The notes beneath the pieces are model-generated. The model was given only the letters and a program-made list of their open reading frames with translations, did not search any database and was not told the DNA's origin. 64,000 bases of DNA from Flavobacterium sp. 5. Its GTDB lineage: Bacteria > Bacteroidota > Bacteroidia > Flavobacteriales > Flavobacteriaceae. Of the stretch, positions 17,051-24,716 are shown piece after piece; the first letter of the stretch is position 1; each line of letters begins with the position of its first letter. A program made the position numbers and the translations under genes. The stretch spans positions 1,178,001 through 1,242,000 of the forward strand of contig NZ_PHUE01000001.1 of assembly GCF_002813295.1 (NCBI RefSeq), written 5' to 3'.

Positions 17051-18970
17051 TTATTTATTTAGCTGTACATAAAATACGGTACCATTACCTAATTCACTTT
17101 CTATCCAAATTTTTCCTTTATAATAATCTACTACCTTTTTGACTATAGACAAGCCCAGACCCGTTGATTTTTCACTGCTTGCAAGCGACTGAAATGTTCT
17201 GAAGATCTTTTCAAAGTGTTCTTCAGCAATACCAGGTCCATTGTCTTTTACAGAGAAAATATAATGTGATTCGTATTCGTCTGCATTTACTTCAACCAAA
17301 CCTTGAGGTTTGTCACTGTAGCTTACCGCATTACCAATTAAATTTTGAAACAATTGCTGTATACGAAACTTGTCAGCAACAATGACAGGCATCTTATCCG
17401 ATATTACTATTTTTACATTCTTTGGAATATCAATAGTATTTACAATATTCTCCACAACCCCCATAGTGTCGACAGGCTGTGTAATTTCAGAATCTTCATT
17501 ATCTATTTTAGAATACGTTAATATTCCTTGTATGAGCCGGTCCATCTTTTCAATTTTACCTTCTATCATATCCAGATATTGCAGAGACTGTTCTTTTAAA
17601 TTGGCTCCGTCCTCTTCTTTTATCCAATAAATTAATGAGTTTATACTTCTTAGCGGTGATTTAAGATCGTGTGAAACAATTTGGGCATATTCTTCGAGGT
17701 CATTATTGCTTTTTTCTAAGCTGGCTAAAAGGTGTTCTTTTTGATCTTCAAGCATTTTTCGTGCGGTGACATCTTCTTGAATAGCAAAAAAACAAGAGAT
17801 TTCCCCCCATTTATTGTACAATGCCTGACCTTGAATTTTTACCCAATATTTTTTTCCTGTTTTAGAATAATTAATTATTTCACAACTAAATGGTTCTCCC
17901 TTTTTTATTTGCTCACTTAAATAAATTACTGTCTCAGGATTACTCTCTTCGCCTTGTAATAATTTCCCAGGTTTCAATCCAATAAGTTCTTCTACTTCAT
18001 ATCCAGACATGGCTACAAAACTTGAATTAACCCATTCCAACCTCCCTTCGTTATCACAAATTACAACTGCATTTATATTTTTTTCGGCAATAAGCGATAA
18101 TAAAAACAATTGTTCCTCTTTCTCTTTTTCTTCAGTCATGTCTTCAATGACAGCAAAATATTGCAAGAGTTCACCATTTTCACTATAAACAGGCTGTCCT
18201 TTTGTCCGTGACCAAAAAAAAGTTCCGTCTTTTCGTCCATGAGAGATTTCTATATCAAAAGATTCTCCTCTAAGAAAAAGATAGGTCATTTTTTTTACAG
18301 CATCTTTATTAGTATTAGAAGTTATGCCAACCTCAATAGGATTTTTACCAATAATGTCTTCTTTTGTAAATCCTGTTACTTTATGATACGATTCATTACA
18401 CCAAAATATTTTACCAGCAGCATCAGTAAAAACGATTGCATTTTTATTAGCACTTGCGACTAACGAAAGCCTGTTAAGTTCTTCGCCATCTTTATTAAGC
18501 GCTTCTCTTTGTTGGTTATGAATTTCGAGTAATTCGTTAAGTTTTTGATTTTTTGATTCTTGCGTTTTTAGTATTTGCAGCAAATCAAACTGAGGATCAA
18601 AATTAGCAAAGTCAGATATGCTAAGGTTGTTTTTTTTAACATCTTCTACGGATGTTAACCACGGTGATCCGATAAATAAAAAATAATTATCTATAGCAAC
18701 AAATTGCCCTCTAATTAAGGAATCCTTATTTATTATACATTCTAAAACTACCAGCTGATTTAAATTTTCTGATATTGTTTTCGCATCTATCTGTTCCATA
18801 AATGGCCTTTTGGATGCGAAATAATCCAAAAAATTAGCTTGTTGTTTTATCGAAGGGAAAACTTTTCCCAAGCTTTTCCCATAAGAAGAAATGATCATTT
18901 GCTGATCAAGCAAAATGTAAAAAGGGAAAATTTCATTAAACCTCTCAGTAGTAAAATTAATTGAATCCAT
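17051..18970 (-). CDS. HNOBA-PAS-PAS sensor histidine kinase
   Basis: 639 residues, soluble. Residues about 10-165 match the HNOBA domain that follows the heme domain in soluble guanylate cyclase and H-NOX partner kinases: FPFYILLDQQMIISSYGKSL, IRGQFVAIDNYFLFIGSPWL, then NLSISDFANFDPQFDLL and a coiled coil. Two PAS domains follow (about 172-288 and 293-405). HisKA has His434 in IVSHDLKSPLRSI, and the ATPase domain shows NLIGNAVSYSD, DNGPGI and STGLGLSIVKK. HNOBA domains relay signals from H-NOX heme proteins. The intergenic stretch just upstream holds a broken frame that may be the lost H-NOX partner. The FIST gene follows after 4 bp. Confidence 0.9.
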   Translation of the reverse strand: MDSINFTTERFNEIFPFYILLDQQMIISSYGKSLGKVFPSIKQQANFLDYFASKRPFMEQIDAKTISENLNQLVVLECIINKDSLIRGQFVAIDNYFLFIGSPWLTSVEDVKKNNLSISDFANFDPQFDLLQILKTQESKNQKLNELLEIHNQQREALNKDGEELNRLSLVASANKNAIVFTDAAGKIFWCNESYHKVTGFTKEDIIGKNPIEVGITSNTNKDAVKKMTYLFLRGESFDIEISHGRKDGTFFWSRTKGQPVYSENGELLQYFAVIEDMTEEKEKEEQLFLLSLIAEKNINAVVICDNEGRLEWVNSSFVAMSGYEVEELIGLKPGKLLQGEESNPETVIYLSEQIKKGEPFSCEIINYSKTGKKYWVKIQGQALYNKWGEISCFFAIQEDVTARKMLEDQKEHLLASLEKSNNDLEEYAQIVSHDLKSPLRSINSLIYWIKEEDGANLKEQSLQYLDMIEGKIEKMDRLIQGILTYSKIDNEDSEITQPVDTMGVVENIVNTIDIPKNVKIVISDKMPVIVADKFRIQQLFQNLIGNAVSYSDKPQGLVEVNADEYESHYIFSVKDNGPGIAEEHFEKIFRTFQSLASSEKSTGLGLSIVKKVVDYYKGKIWIESELGNGTVFYVQLNK

Positions 18971-18973
18971 AGA

Positions 18974-19385
18974 TTACCAGCTTAGTTTAAACACATCTTC
19001 AAATTTGTTTAACTGTCTAGATACAACATGCTCAATTACTACTCTACTTCCTAACGCGGTTAGTAGTTGGTTAAAATACCCTTTTAGTATTCTTTCATTT
19101 TCGGGGTACTTGTGTAATAATGCAACATTAAAAAATATCATTTACAACAGTAACTTTAAATTCAGAAGAAGTTAATTTGGGGGAAATCAACAACATCCAC
19201 TTATGAAAGCTAGGTAAATTTAGTAAATAATCTTTTAAATTACTATTTCTTGGATCAATAATAAACAGATATTTCTCACGAGTAACTTTTATTATGTATA
19301 CTTCAAGATTAGAAAGGAATCTATCTACTGTAAAATTGGAAAGGTTTGATAATTTTTGTGGTAGTTCAAATTTTATGAAATCACT
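18974..19385 (-). pseudogene. Broken reading frame, possible H-NOX-like remnant
   Basis: Between the receiver gene and the HNOBA kinase lies coding-like DNA in two overlapping frames. Frame A is open 19394 to 19128 and reads 85 residues from 19385 (SDFIKFELPQKLSNLSNF; DYLLNLPSFHKWM; SSEFKVTVVNDIF) but has no ATG, GTG or TTG at its beginning. Frame B starts with ATG at 19141, overlaps A by 14 bp and gives 55 residues (MIFFNVALLHKYPENERILK; VVIEHVVSRQLNKFEDVFK, then LSW). Joined by a frameshift they give about 130 residues. NLPSFHKW and SSEFKVT, followed by LLHKYPENER and an end like EDVFKLSW, recall the C-terminal half of heme-NO-binding domains. The proximal-His half is absent and the YxSxR heme motif is not intact. 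Two tiny real proteins remain possible. Confidence 0.4.
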
Positions 19386-19797
19386 ATTGGGATATTAACT
19401 CATTTGTACTCCAATATTGAATCATTTTTTCTATTTTATCTACATAGTCCTCATATTTTAGCGGTTTGAGCATGTAGCCAGCAATACCAATTCTGTAAAA
19501 TGCTAAAAGATCTTTATGGTTATTAGAAGTAGTCAGGACGATAGCCGGTATATACTTTAACACATCATCAGCTTTGAGAATACTTAAAAACTCTATCCCG
19601 TTAATTTTAGGCATATTTAGATCCAGAACAATTATATCTGGAATGATTACTTTATTTTCAAGTATTGAAAGTGCTTCTTCGCCATTATTGGCTTCTATTA
19701 TTTTATGTACTTGCTCTAGGTTTTTTAAAACTTTATTAAATTTCATAACCTCAATAGCATCGTCTTCTATTAATAATATATTTAATGACTTTGACAT
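19384..19797 (-). CDS. Single-domain response regulator (CheY-like)
   Basis: 137 residues from the ATG at 19797; a longer frame opening at 19830 adds eleven residues ahead of the natural receiver start MSKSLNILLIEDD. The phospho-acceptor is Asp59 in IIVLDLNMPKING, with the Thr in IVLTTS and the Lys in AGYMLKPLKY. There is no output domain. It is the first gene of the minus-strand phosphorelay operon and is the best candidate for the receiver that passes phosphate from the two kinases to the free Hpt protein. Receivers of this family often follow hybrid or PAS kinases in Flavobacterium. Confidence 0.9.
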   Translation of the reverse strand: MSKSLNILLIEDDAIEVMKFNKVLKNLEQVHKIIEANNGEEALSILENKVIIPDIIVLDLNMPKINGIEFLSILKADDVLKYIPAIVLTTSNNHKDLLAFYRIGIAGYMLKPLKYEDYVDKIEKMIQYWSTNELISQ

Positions 19798-20208
19798 ATA
19801 GTTTAGTGTATATAAAAATGAATTGCTCAAATTTAGTTATAGCTTGATTATAAAAATGCTAATCTTCGATAAGCGGTATAAAACTGTAGATGGATGGTAA
19901 CTATTGATCGTTAAACCGAAATGTTAAAATCACCAAATCAACTCTTTAGACCTTTTGAAATCAATTATCTATAATAGATAGGAACATAGACCTTCATAAA
20001 CCGACTTAATAACTGTGAATACATGCAAGGCAAAATAAAGAACTGATTATGCTGTTTAACGATTCTTAAAGTCCATTCATCTACAGTAATTGACTAGTTA
20101 TCTAAAATTGAAAATAACATACTAAAAAGAGATAGATATTTGTACGGTAATAATTGCATTGGCCTCCGACTTTACAATTATATTCCAAAAACAATTTTAG
20201 TTAATTTG

Positions 20209-20239
20209 AAAAGCTCCTCACCACAGGGAGCTTTTTTTA
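20209..20239 (+). terminator. Intrinsic terminator of an unassigned transcript
   Basis: AAAAGCTCC-tcaccaca-GGGAGCTTTTTTT: an 8-bp stem and U-run. There is no ORF upstream on the plus strand, so a small RNA from the 20100-20210 region is possible. Confidence 0.65.
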
Positions 20240-20488
20240 TTTAGTTATATGAGGTCGAATTTTCATAGTTAGTGCTTGTTACAATTCTACATTTGAATTC
20301 GCAGGCACTTTTTTTACATCAATTCCTCAAGATCTTATAAAAAAATCTAAAAGTGAATTGAATACGTATATCAAACTTTATAGCGATACGAATACTGTTC
20401 GATAACCGGTACATCTAAAGTAAATTACCATTGGTCGACACACCAAGTTCAATAGCCTAAAAAACAAAATAATAAATGTTTATAAAAA

Positions 20489-20496
20489 TACATTTG
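20489..20496 (+). promoter_or_regulatory. Probable -7 box for the truncated receiver gene
   Basis: TACATTTG fits TAnnTTTG exactly and lies 29 bp before the ATG at 20526. The -33 TTG is not evident. Confidence 0.4.
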
Positions 20497-20525
20497 TATC
20501 AGATTTAACGCTAAAACACAGTATT

Positions 20526-20750
20526 ATGAAAATCTTAATTGTTGATGATCAGGAGTTAGTATTTCAGTCATTAGAAAAGTTTTTAATAGATCATGGTTAT
20601 GACTTTACAAATGTATATACCGTAACTGATGTGGTAAAAATTTTAAATACTTCTAAACCAAACCCCATAACTACAGACACAAATATACCTGCAGAGGCTA
20701 CAAAAAATCAGTCTAAAAAAGAAGACAAAACTTTTAAAAAGAGAAAATAA
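20526..20750 (+). CDS. Truncated response-regulator receiver protein
   Basis: 74 residues. The first 55 are the front half of a receiver domain: MKILIVDDQE with the acidic pair, a helix, and a DTNIP block with Asp51 in the phospho-acceptor position. After this point the domain stops and is replaced by a highly charged Lys-rich tail (AEATKNQSKKEDKTFKKRK). The beta-4, alpha-4 and switch-Lys parts are missing, so the normal receiver fold cannot form. Either this is a decayed gene with a new stop, or a short protein that mimics part of a receiver. It lies 56 bp before a complete receiver gene, probably on one transcript. Confidence 0.55.
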   Translation: MKILIVDDQELVFQSLEKFLIDHGYDFTNVYTVTDVVKILNTSKPNPITTDTNIPAEATKNQSKKEDKTFKKRK

Positions 20751-20806
20751 TACAGCCGCTTAAAAATACACCCCCCCAAATTTATCAATCTTAATACCTA
20801 AAAAAA

Positions 20807-21232
20807 ATGAACAATTCAGATTTAAAAATATTAATAGCAGAAGACGATACACTAATAGCTAAAATTTTTGAGTACATCCTAAAAAAAGAAGGATATCAAG
20901 TAACATGCTGTAAAGATGGTCTGAGTGCCATAGAAAAAATTCCAGTATTCATGCCTGACTTGATCATTACAGATATTATGCTTCCTTTTCGCTCAGGATT
21001 AGAAATCATTGGCTTTTCAAAAGAGTATTTTGAAAACATTCCAATAATAGTAGTTTCTGCTTTAGGTGAAGAAGAAATCACAGTTCTAAAAGCTTTTAGC
21101 TTGGGAGCAGATGATTTTGTATCTAAACCTTTCAACCCAAATGAATTACTAGTTAGAATAAAACGTTCATTTGCTGCTGCTAAATTCCATTTGAGACCAG
21201 AATACGCTGAAACAGAAAACATTAGCGCTTGA
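20807..21232 (+). CDS. Single-domain response regulator
   Basis: 141 residues, a complete receiver domain: acidic pair EDD (12-14), phospho-acceptor Asp56 in LIITDIMLPFRSG, Ser/Thr in IVVSALG and Lys107 in DDFVSKPFNPNELL. A short extension (AAAKFHLRPEYAETENISA) follows with no DNA-binding domain. The ADDFVSKPF pattern is that of OmpR-type receivers, so the gene may derive from an OmpR-family regulator that lost its winged helix. No kinase is adjacent, so it is an orphan. The phosphorelay operon 1 kb away is a possible source of phosphate. Confidence 0.85.
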   Translation: MNNSDLKILIAEDDTLIAKIFEYILKKEGYQVTCCKDGLSAIEKIPVFMPDLIITDIMLPFRSGLEIIGFSKEYFENIPIIVVSALGEEEITVLKAFSLGADDFVSKPFNPNELLVRIKRSFAAAKFHLRPEYAETENISA

Positions 21233-21477
21233 ATGCATAAAGTCTAATTGTACTAATCTATTTTTTAGCCTTTAAAACACTGATTAGATTTACAGTATAA
21301 CTATTTTTTATTTCTATTGAGAAAGTAAAAACGGGTAATTTCCCCCAGGTTACTGCCTAATAATTTTACATCATAAAGATATTTGTTATTCTCTAAATAA
21401 AAATAAATCTACAGCTACCCTATTCCCAATAAATCCATTTATCATATACTTCATACCAAAAAAATACTGATTCTTTT
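21233..21477. other. Intergenic region, nothing recognised
   Basis: AT-rich stretch before the arsenic operon. No ORF, hairpin with U-run or promoter was found. Confidence 0.4.
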
Positions 21478-21513
21478 TTGCTACTCAAAAATAATATCGT
21501 AATATTGCAATAT
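21478..21513 (+). promoter_or_regulatory. arsR promoter with overlapping ArsR operator
   Basis: TTG (21478-21480), 19 bases, TAATATTG (21500-21507, one mismatch to TAnnTTTG). The -7 box lies inside the palindrome ATATTGCAATAT (21502-21513), within ATCGTAATATTGCA. That 14-mer, with one base changed, recurs before the next gene. A repressor bound here would block the polymerase, as expected for ArsR autoregulation. Confidence 0.65.
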
Positions 21514-21527
21514 AAAAATATTCAAAA

Positions 21528-21854
21528 ATGGGAGCGACAAAGACAGAACACTTTACAGATGCGCAAAATCAAATAGCAACAATTGCTAAAGCTTTAGGAC
21601 ATCCTGCAAGAATTGCAATCATTGAATATTTATTAAAAGTAAACGAATGTATTTGTGGAGACATTGTAAATGAACTTCCGCTTGCACAACCTACGGTTTC
21701 ACAACATTTGAAAGAACTAAAAAACGCCGGTATTATTAAGGGAAACATCACAGGTAATGCTATCTGCTATTGTATAGACGAAAAAACAATAGACATTTTA
21801 AATACTTATTTCACAACAATCACTCAAACTATAACAAAGTCAAAATGCTGCTAG
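21528..21854 (+). CDS. arsR: ArsR-family arsenite-responsive repressor
   Basis: 108 residues, a small winged-helix protein. The recognition helix region is LAQPTVSQHLKELKNAGII. The metalloid site is the ECICGD motif (Cys41 and Cys43) at the start of the DNA-contacting helix, with further Cys pairs at ICYC and the C-terminal KCC that could complete a trivalent-arsenic site. It represses its own and the downstream promoter until arsenite binds. The gene is separated from the rest of the operon by 139 bp and its own second operator, so arsR and the resistance genes are probably two co-regulated units. Confidence 0.92.
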   Translation: MGATKTEHFTDAQNQIATIAKALGHPARIAIIEYLLKVNECICGDIVNELPLAQPTVSQHLKELKNAGIIKGNITGNAICYCIDEKTIDILNTYFTTITQTITKSKCC

Positions 21855-21954
21855 GTTTGAATTACGAATTAACAATTATGAATTACGCTACTCCTAAATA
21901 TTTCACTAAATAAAAGGTATCGATAAATTATTTAAAACATTTTTTTATCCTACA

Positions 21955-21973
21955 TAATCGCAATATTGCATTT
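21955..21973 (+). promoter_or_regulatory. Second ArsR operator, before the resistance genes
   Basis: AATCGCAATATTGCATTT contains the palindrome GCAATATTGC (21960-21969) and matches the arsR site in ATCG-Y-AATATTGCA. It lies 25 bp before the ATG of the DUF6428 gene. A half-site TGCAATAT also occurs after acr3 near 24211. Confidence 0.65.
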
Positions 21974-21993
21974 AACAAATAAACTTAATTGCC

Positions 21994-22461
21994 ATGAAAT
22001 TATCTGAAGTAAAAGAAATTTTACCAACACTAGAAAATGTTGCATTTCAATTAGAAAATAGAACTTTTGTTCCCGAGCATTTCCACGTAACCGAAGTGGG
22101 AATGATAACAAAAAACTTTATAGATTGCGGTGGTGTCATTCGAAATGAAAAGGTGGTAAACTTTCAACTTTGGGATGCCAACGATTTTGATCATCGCCTA
22201 AAGCCAAATAAATTATTGCATATCATTCAACTTTCAGAAAATAAATTAGGAATCGAAGATTCTGAAATTGAAGTGGAATATCAAAGTGATACTATTGGGA
22301 AATATGATTTAAGTTTTGATGGAAAATCCTTTATTCTAAAAAACAAAAGAACAGCTTGCTTAGCACAAGAAGCTTGCGGAGTACCAAATGAAAAACAAAA
22401 AATTAAACTTTCAGAAATAAGTACCGAAGCGTGTTGCTCTCCAGAGGGGAAATGTTGCTAA
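21994..22461 (+). CDS. DUF6428-type protein of arsenic operons, Cys-rich tail
   Basis: 155 residues. The body (MKLSEVKEILPTLENVAFQL; FVPEHFHVTEVGMITKNFID; VNFQLWDANDFDHRLKP) is the small conserved protein found next to arsR and arsC in Bacteroidetes (DUF6428, from memory). The reaction is unknown. The last 30 residues add a cysteine cluster, CLAQEACG then ACCSPEGKCC, seven Cys in all, resembling a soft-metal ligand patch that might bind arsenite or deliver it to the efflux pump; that role is an inference. The gene is 25 bp from arsC and in the same operon. Confidence 0.75.
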   Translation: MKLSEVKEILPTLENVAFQLENRTFVPEHFHVTEVGMITKNFIDCGGVIRNEKVVNFQLWDANDFDHRLKPNKLLHIIQLSENKLGIEDSEIEVEYQSDTIGKYDLSFDGKSFILKNKRTACLAQEACGVPNEKQKIKLSEISTEACCSPEGKCC

Positions 22462-22486
22462 TACCCAAAACTTAGAAAAACCTAAA

Positions 22487-23119
22487 ATGATCACAACGAA
22501 ATCAATTTTATTTCCAGAGATACAAAAGACAATTGAGGATTTTAAAATCACAGCAATTACAGCAGAACGAAAAGCAATTCTACAACCGCTTGTCGAATTC
22601 ATTCAGACGAAAGTAAATGAGCAAAAAGAAATCAGGCTTAATCTAATTTGCACCCACAATTCCAGAAGAAGTCATTTATCGCAAGTTTGGGCACAAACGG
22701 CATCGGCTTATTTCGGTATAAAAAATGTTTTTTGTTATTCGGGCGGAACTGAAGCAACTGCTCTATTTCCAGTTGTTGCAAAAACTTTGGAAAATCAAGG
22801 CTTCAAAATCAAAACAATTTCAGAAACTAATAATCCTATTTATGCTATCAAATATGCTGAAAACGAACATCCAATTATTGGTTTTTCTAAAAAGTATGAT
22901 GATCCTTTTAATCCCAAAAGTGAATTTGCTGCAATCATGACTTGTTCACAAGCCGATGGTGGCTGTCCGTTTATAGAAGGAGCCCAAATGAGAATTCCAA
23001 TAACTTTTGAGGACCCAAAAGCTTTTGATAACACACCTCAACAAGCCGAAAAATACAAGGAACGCAGTTTACAAATTGCAACAGAAATATTTTATGTCTT
23101 TTCACAAATCAAACAATAA
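22487..23119 (+). CDS. arsC: Arsenate reductase, LMW tyrosine-phosphatase type
   Basis: 210 residues. The phosphatase P-loop is CTHNSRR (Cys55-x5-Arg61) in [19 protein letters not shown] second region with [19 protein letters not shown] carries further cysteines, and the acid loop [10 protein letters not shown] is like the DP motif of the family. It reduces arsenate to arsenite for export by the adjacent pump. It is longer than the thioredoxin-linked ArsC of Gram-positives (about 130 residues) because of an N-terminal 50-residue helical extension and an insert. The stop is 2 bp before acr3, so the two are translated together. Confidence 0.9.
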   Translation: MITTKSILFPEIQKTIEDFKITAITAERKAILQPLVEFIQTKVNEQKEIRLNLICTHNSRRSHLSQVWAQTASAYFGIKNVFCYSGGTEATALFPVVAKTLENQGFKIKTISETNNPIYAIKYAENEHPIIGFSKKYDDPFNPKSEFAAIMTCSQADGGCPFIEGAQMRIPITFEDPKAFDNTPQQAEKYKERSLQIATEIFYVFSQIKQ

Positions 23120-23121
23120 GT

Positions 23122-24189
23122 ATGTCTGCAAATAATTGTACTCCTACATTAGAAAGAAAAAAATTAGGATTCCTTGACCGATTTCTAACACTTTGGATAT
23201 TCCTTGCGATGGCAATAGGTGTTGCTATTGGTTACTTCATTCCGTCAAGCGGTGGTTTTATCAATTCATTTTCAAGCGGAACAACCAACATTCCTTTGGC
23301 CATTGGATTAATTCTAATGATGTATCCTCCATTAGCAAAAGTAAAATATGAGCAAATGGGAGAAGTCTTTAGAAACACTAAAATTCTTGGTGCTTCTCTA
23401 TTTCTAAATTGGATAATTGGTCCTTTATTAATGTTTGCATTAGCCTTATTATTTCTAAATGGGTATCCCGAATACATGATTGGATTAATTCTAATTGGTT
23501 TAGCGCGTTGTATTGCAATGGTTGTTGTATGGAACGATTTAGCCGATGGGAACCGGGAATACGGTGCAGGACTAATCGCTTTAAATAGTATTTTTCAAGT
23601 ATTATTTTACAGTGTTTATGCTTACTTATTTATTACTGTGTTACCTCCCTATTTTGGATACAAAGGTTTTGAAGTCAATATTAGCATCGGTCAAATAGCA
23701 GAAAGTGTTGGTGTTTATTTAGGTATTCCGTTTGCGTTGGGCATTATTAGTAGATTTGCATTAATCAAACTTAAAGGAGAAGAATGGTTTCAAAACAAAT
23801 ACGTTCCTATAATTTCTCCAATAACCTTAATCGCATTACTTTTTACCATACTACTAATGTTTAGTCTTAAGGGTGAACTGATAGTACAAATTCCTATGGA
23901 TGTGGTAAGAATTGCGATTCCATTGGTAATTTATTTTATCGTAATGTTTGTAGTTAGTTTTTTCGTTGGGAAATATTTTGGAGCGGATTATTCTAAATCA
24001 ACAGCAATTGCATTTACGGCAACAGGGAATAACTTTGAATTAGCAATCGCAGTTTCTATAGGTGTTTTTGGCATCAACAGCGGGCAAGCTTTTGCTGGTG
24101 TAATTGGTCCTCTGGTTGAAGTTCCTGCATTAATAGCTTTAGTTAATGTTGCGTTTTGGTTTAGAAAAAAATATTATACCGTTAAATAA
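23122..24189 (+). CDS. acr3: Arsenite efflux permease, ACR3 family
   Basis: 355 residues with about ten membrane helices. ACR3 hallmarks are present: [32 protein letters not shown], the essential Cys130 in [18 protein letters not shown], and the helix-9/10 region [20 protein letters not shown]. It exports arsenite at the inner membrane using the proton gradient; no ArsA ATPase is present. It is the last gene of the operon and is followed by a terminator at 24229. Confidence 0.95.
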   Translation: MSANNCTPTLERKKLGFLDRFLTLWIFLAMAIGVAIGYFIPSSGGFINSFSSGTTNIPLAIGLILMMYPPLAKVKYEQMGEVFRNTKILGASLFLNWIIGPLLMFALALLFLNGYPEYMIGLILIGLARCIAMVVVWNDLADGNREYGAGLIALNSIFQVLFYSVYAYLFITVLPPYFGYKGFEVNISIGQIAESVGVYLGIPFALGIISRFALIKLKGEEWFQNKYVPIISPITLIALLFTILLMFSLKGELIVQIPMDVVRIAIPLVIYFIVMFVVSFFVGKYFGADYSKSTAIAFTATGNNFELAIAVSIGVFGINSGQAFAGVIGPLVEVPALIALVNVAFWFRKKYYTVK

Positions 24190-24228
24190 AATAAGACATT
24201 TAAAATCTTTTGCAATATCACCAACCAA

Positions 24229-24263
24229 TAAAAAAAGCTTCAGATAAATCTGAGGCTTTTTTT
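24229..24263 (+). terminator. Terminator of the arsenic operon
   Basis: AAAAAAGCTTCAGA-taaa-TCTGAGGCTTTTTTT: the recurrent terminator type, with a U-run. Confidence 0.85.
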
Positions 24264-24610
24264 ATGCATCATTTTAATTCAGATTATTACAGATAAAATA
24301 ATATTTACAATTTTCCCATTGCGTGGCTAGTATTCCTCAGTAATGTTTTGACATTTCGATTTATTAGTTTTTATAAAAGCAACAGTATTTTTTTAGACAA
24401 ACATATTTTAAACATTAAAAAAACCTACAGATTTGTCATGAAATCAAATTTTAATCTATTACGATTCATATAACACTACTAAAAAAAAGGAGCAATCCTT
24501 TAAGTAATTTCATAAGTTATCGTATTTTTATGCTAATATCAAGTCACTATTTCACCCCGAAATTCCACCATTCATTGATTCGAAACCCTTGACAGAGAAA
24601 ATAAAACATT
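24264..24610. other. Intergenic region, nothing recognised
   Basis: AT-rich DNA between the arsenic operon terminator and the fabH promoter. There is no ORF and no stable hairpin. Confidence 0.4.
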
Positions 24611-24638
24611 TTGAATTTAAAAAACATTATTACCTTTA
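24611..24638 (+). promoter_or_regulatory. Promoter of fabH
   Basis: TTG (24611-24613), 17 bases, TACCTTTA (24631-24638; last base differs from consensus), about 80 bp before the start codon. Confidence 0.5.
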
Positions 24639-24716
24639 TGCTCGAAAAAGAAGAAGTAAGACTACAACATTTGAATAATATTAAATTCAATACCTTCTAA
24701 TTAACATCTAAAATGA

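Larger units (their letters stand above)
19831..20525. other. Intergenic region, mostly featureless
   Basis: About 700 bp between the divergent phosphorelay and the orphan receiver genes. It contains a strong plus-strand terminator at 20209-20239 with no protein gene before it, a -7 box at 20489 and a 40-codon open stretch without start codon near 20250-20405. No convincing gene was found. Confidence 0.45.

Noticed and set aside
20250..20405. Open stretch of about 40 codons (FEFAGTFFTSIPQDLIKKSK)
   Set aside because: No start codon in frame and no recognisable family; left as unexplained intergenic sequence.
20896..21222. 108-codon minus-strand ORF opposite the receiver gene
   Set aside because: Antisense of a complete receiver domain with all conserved residues on the plus strand.
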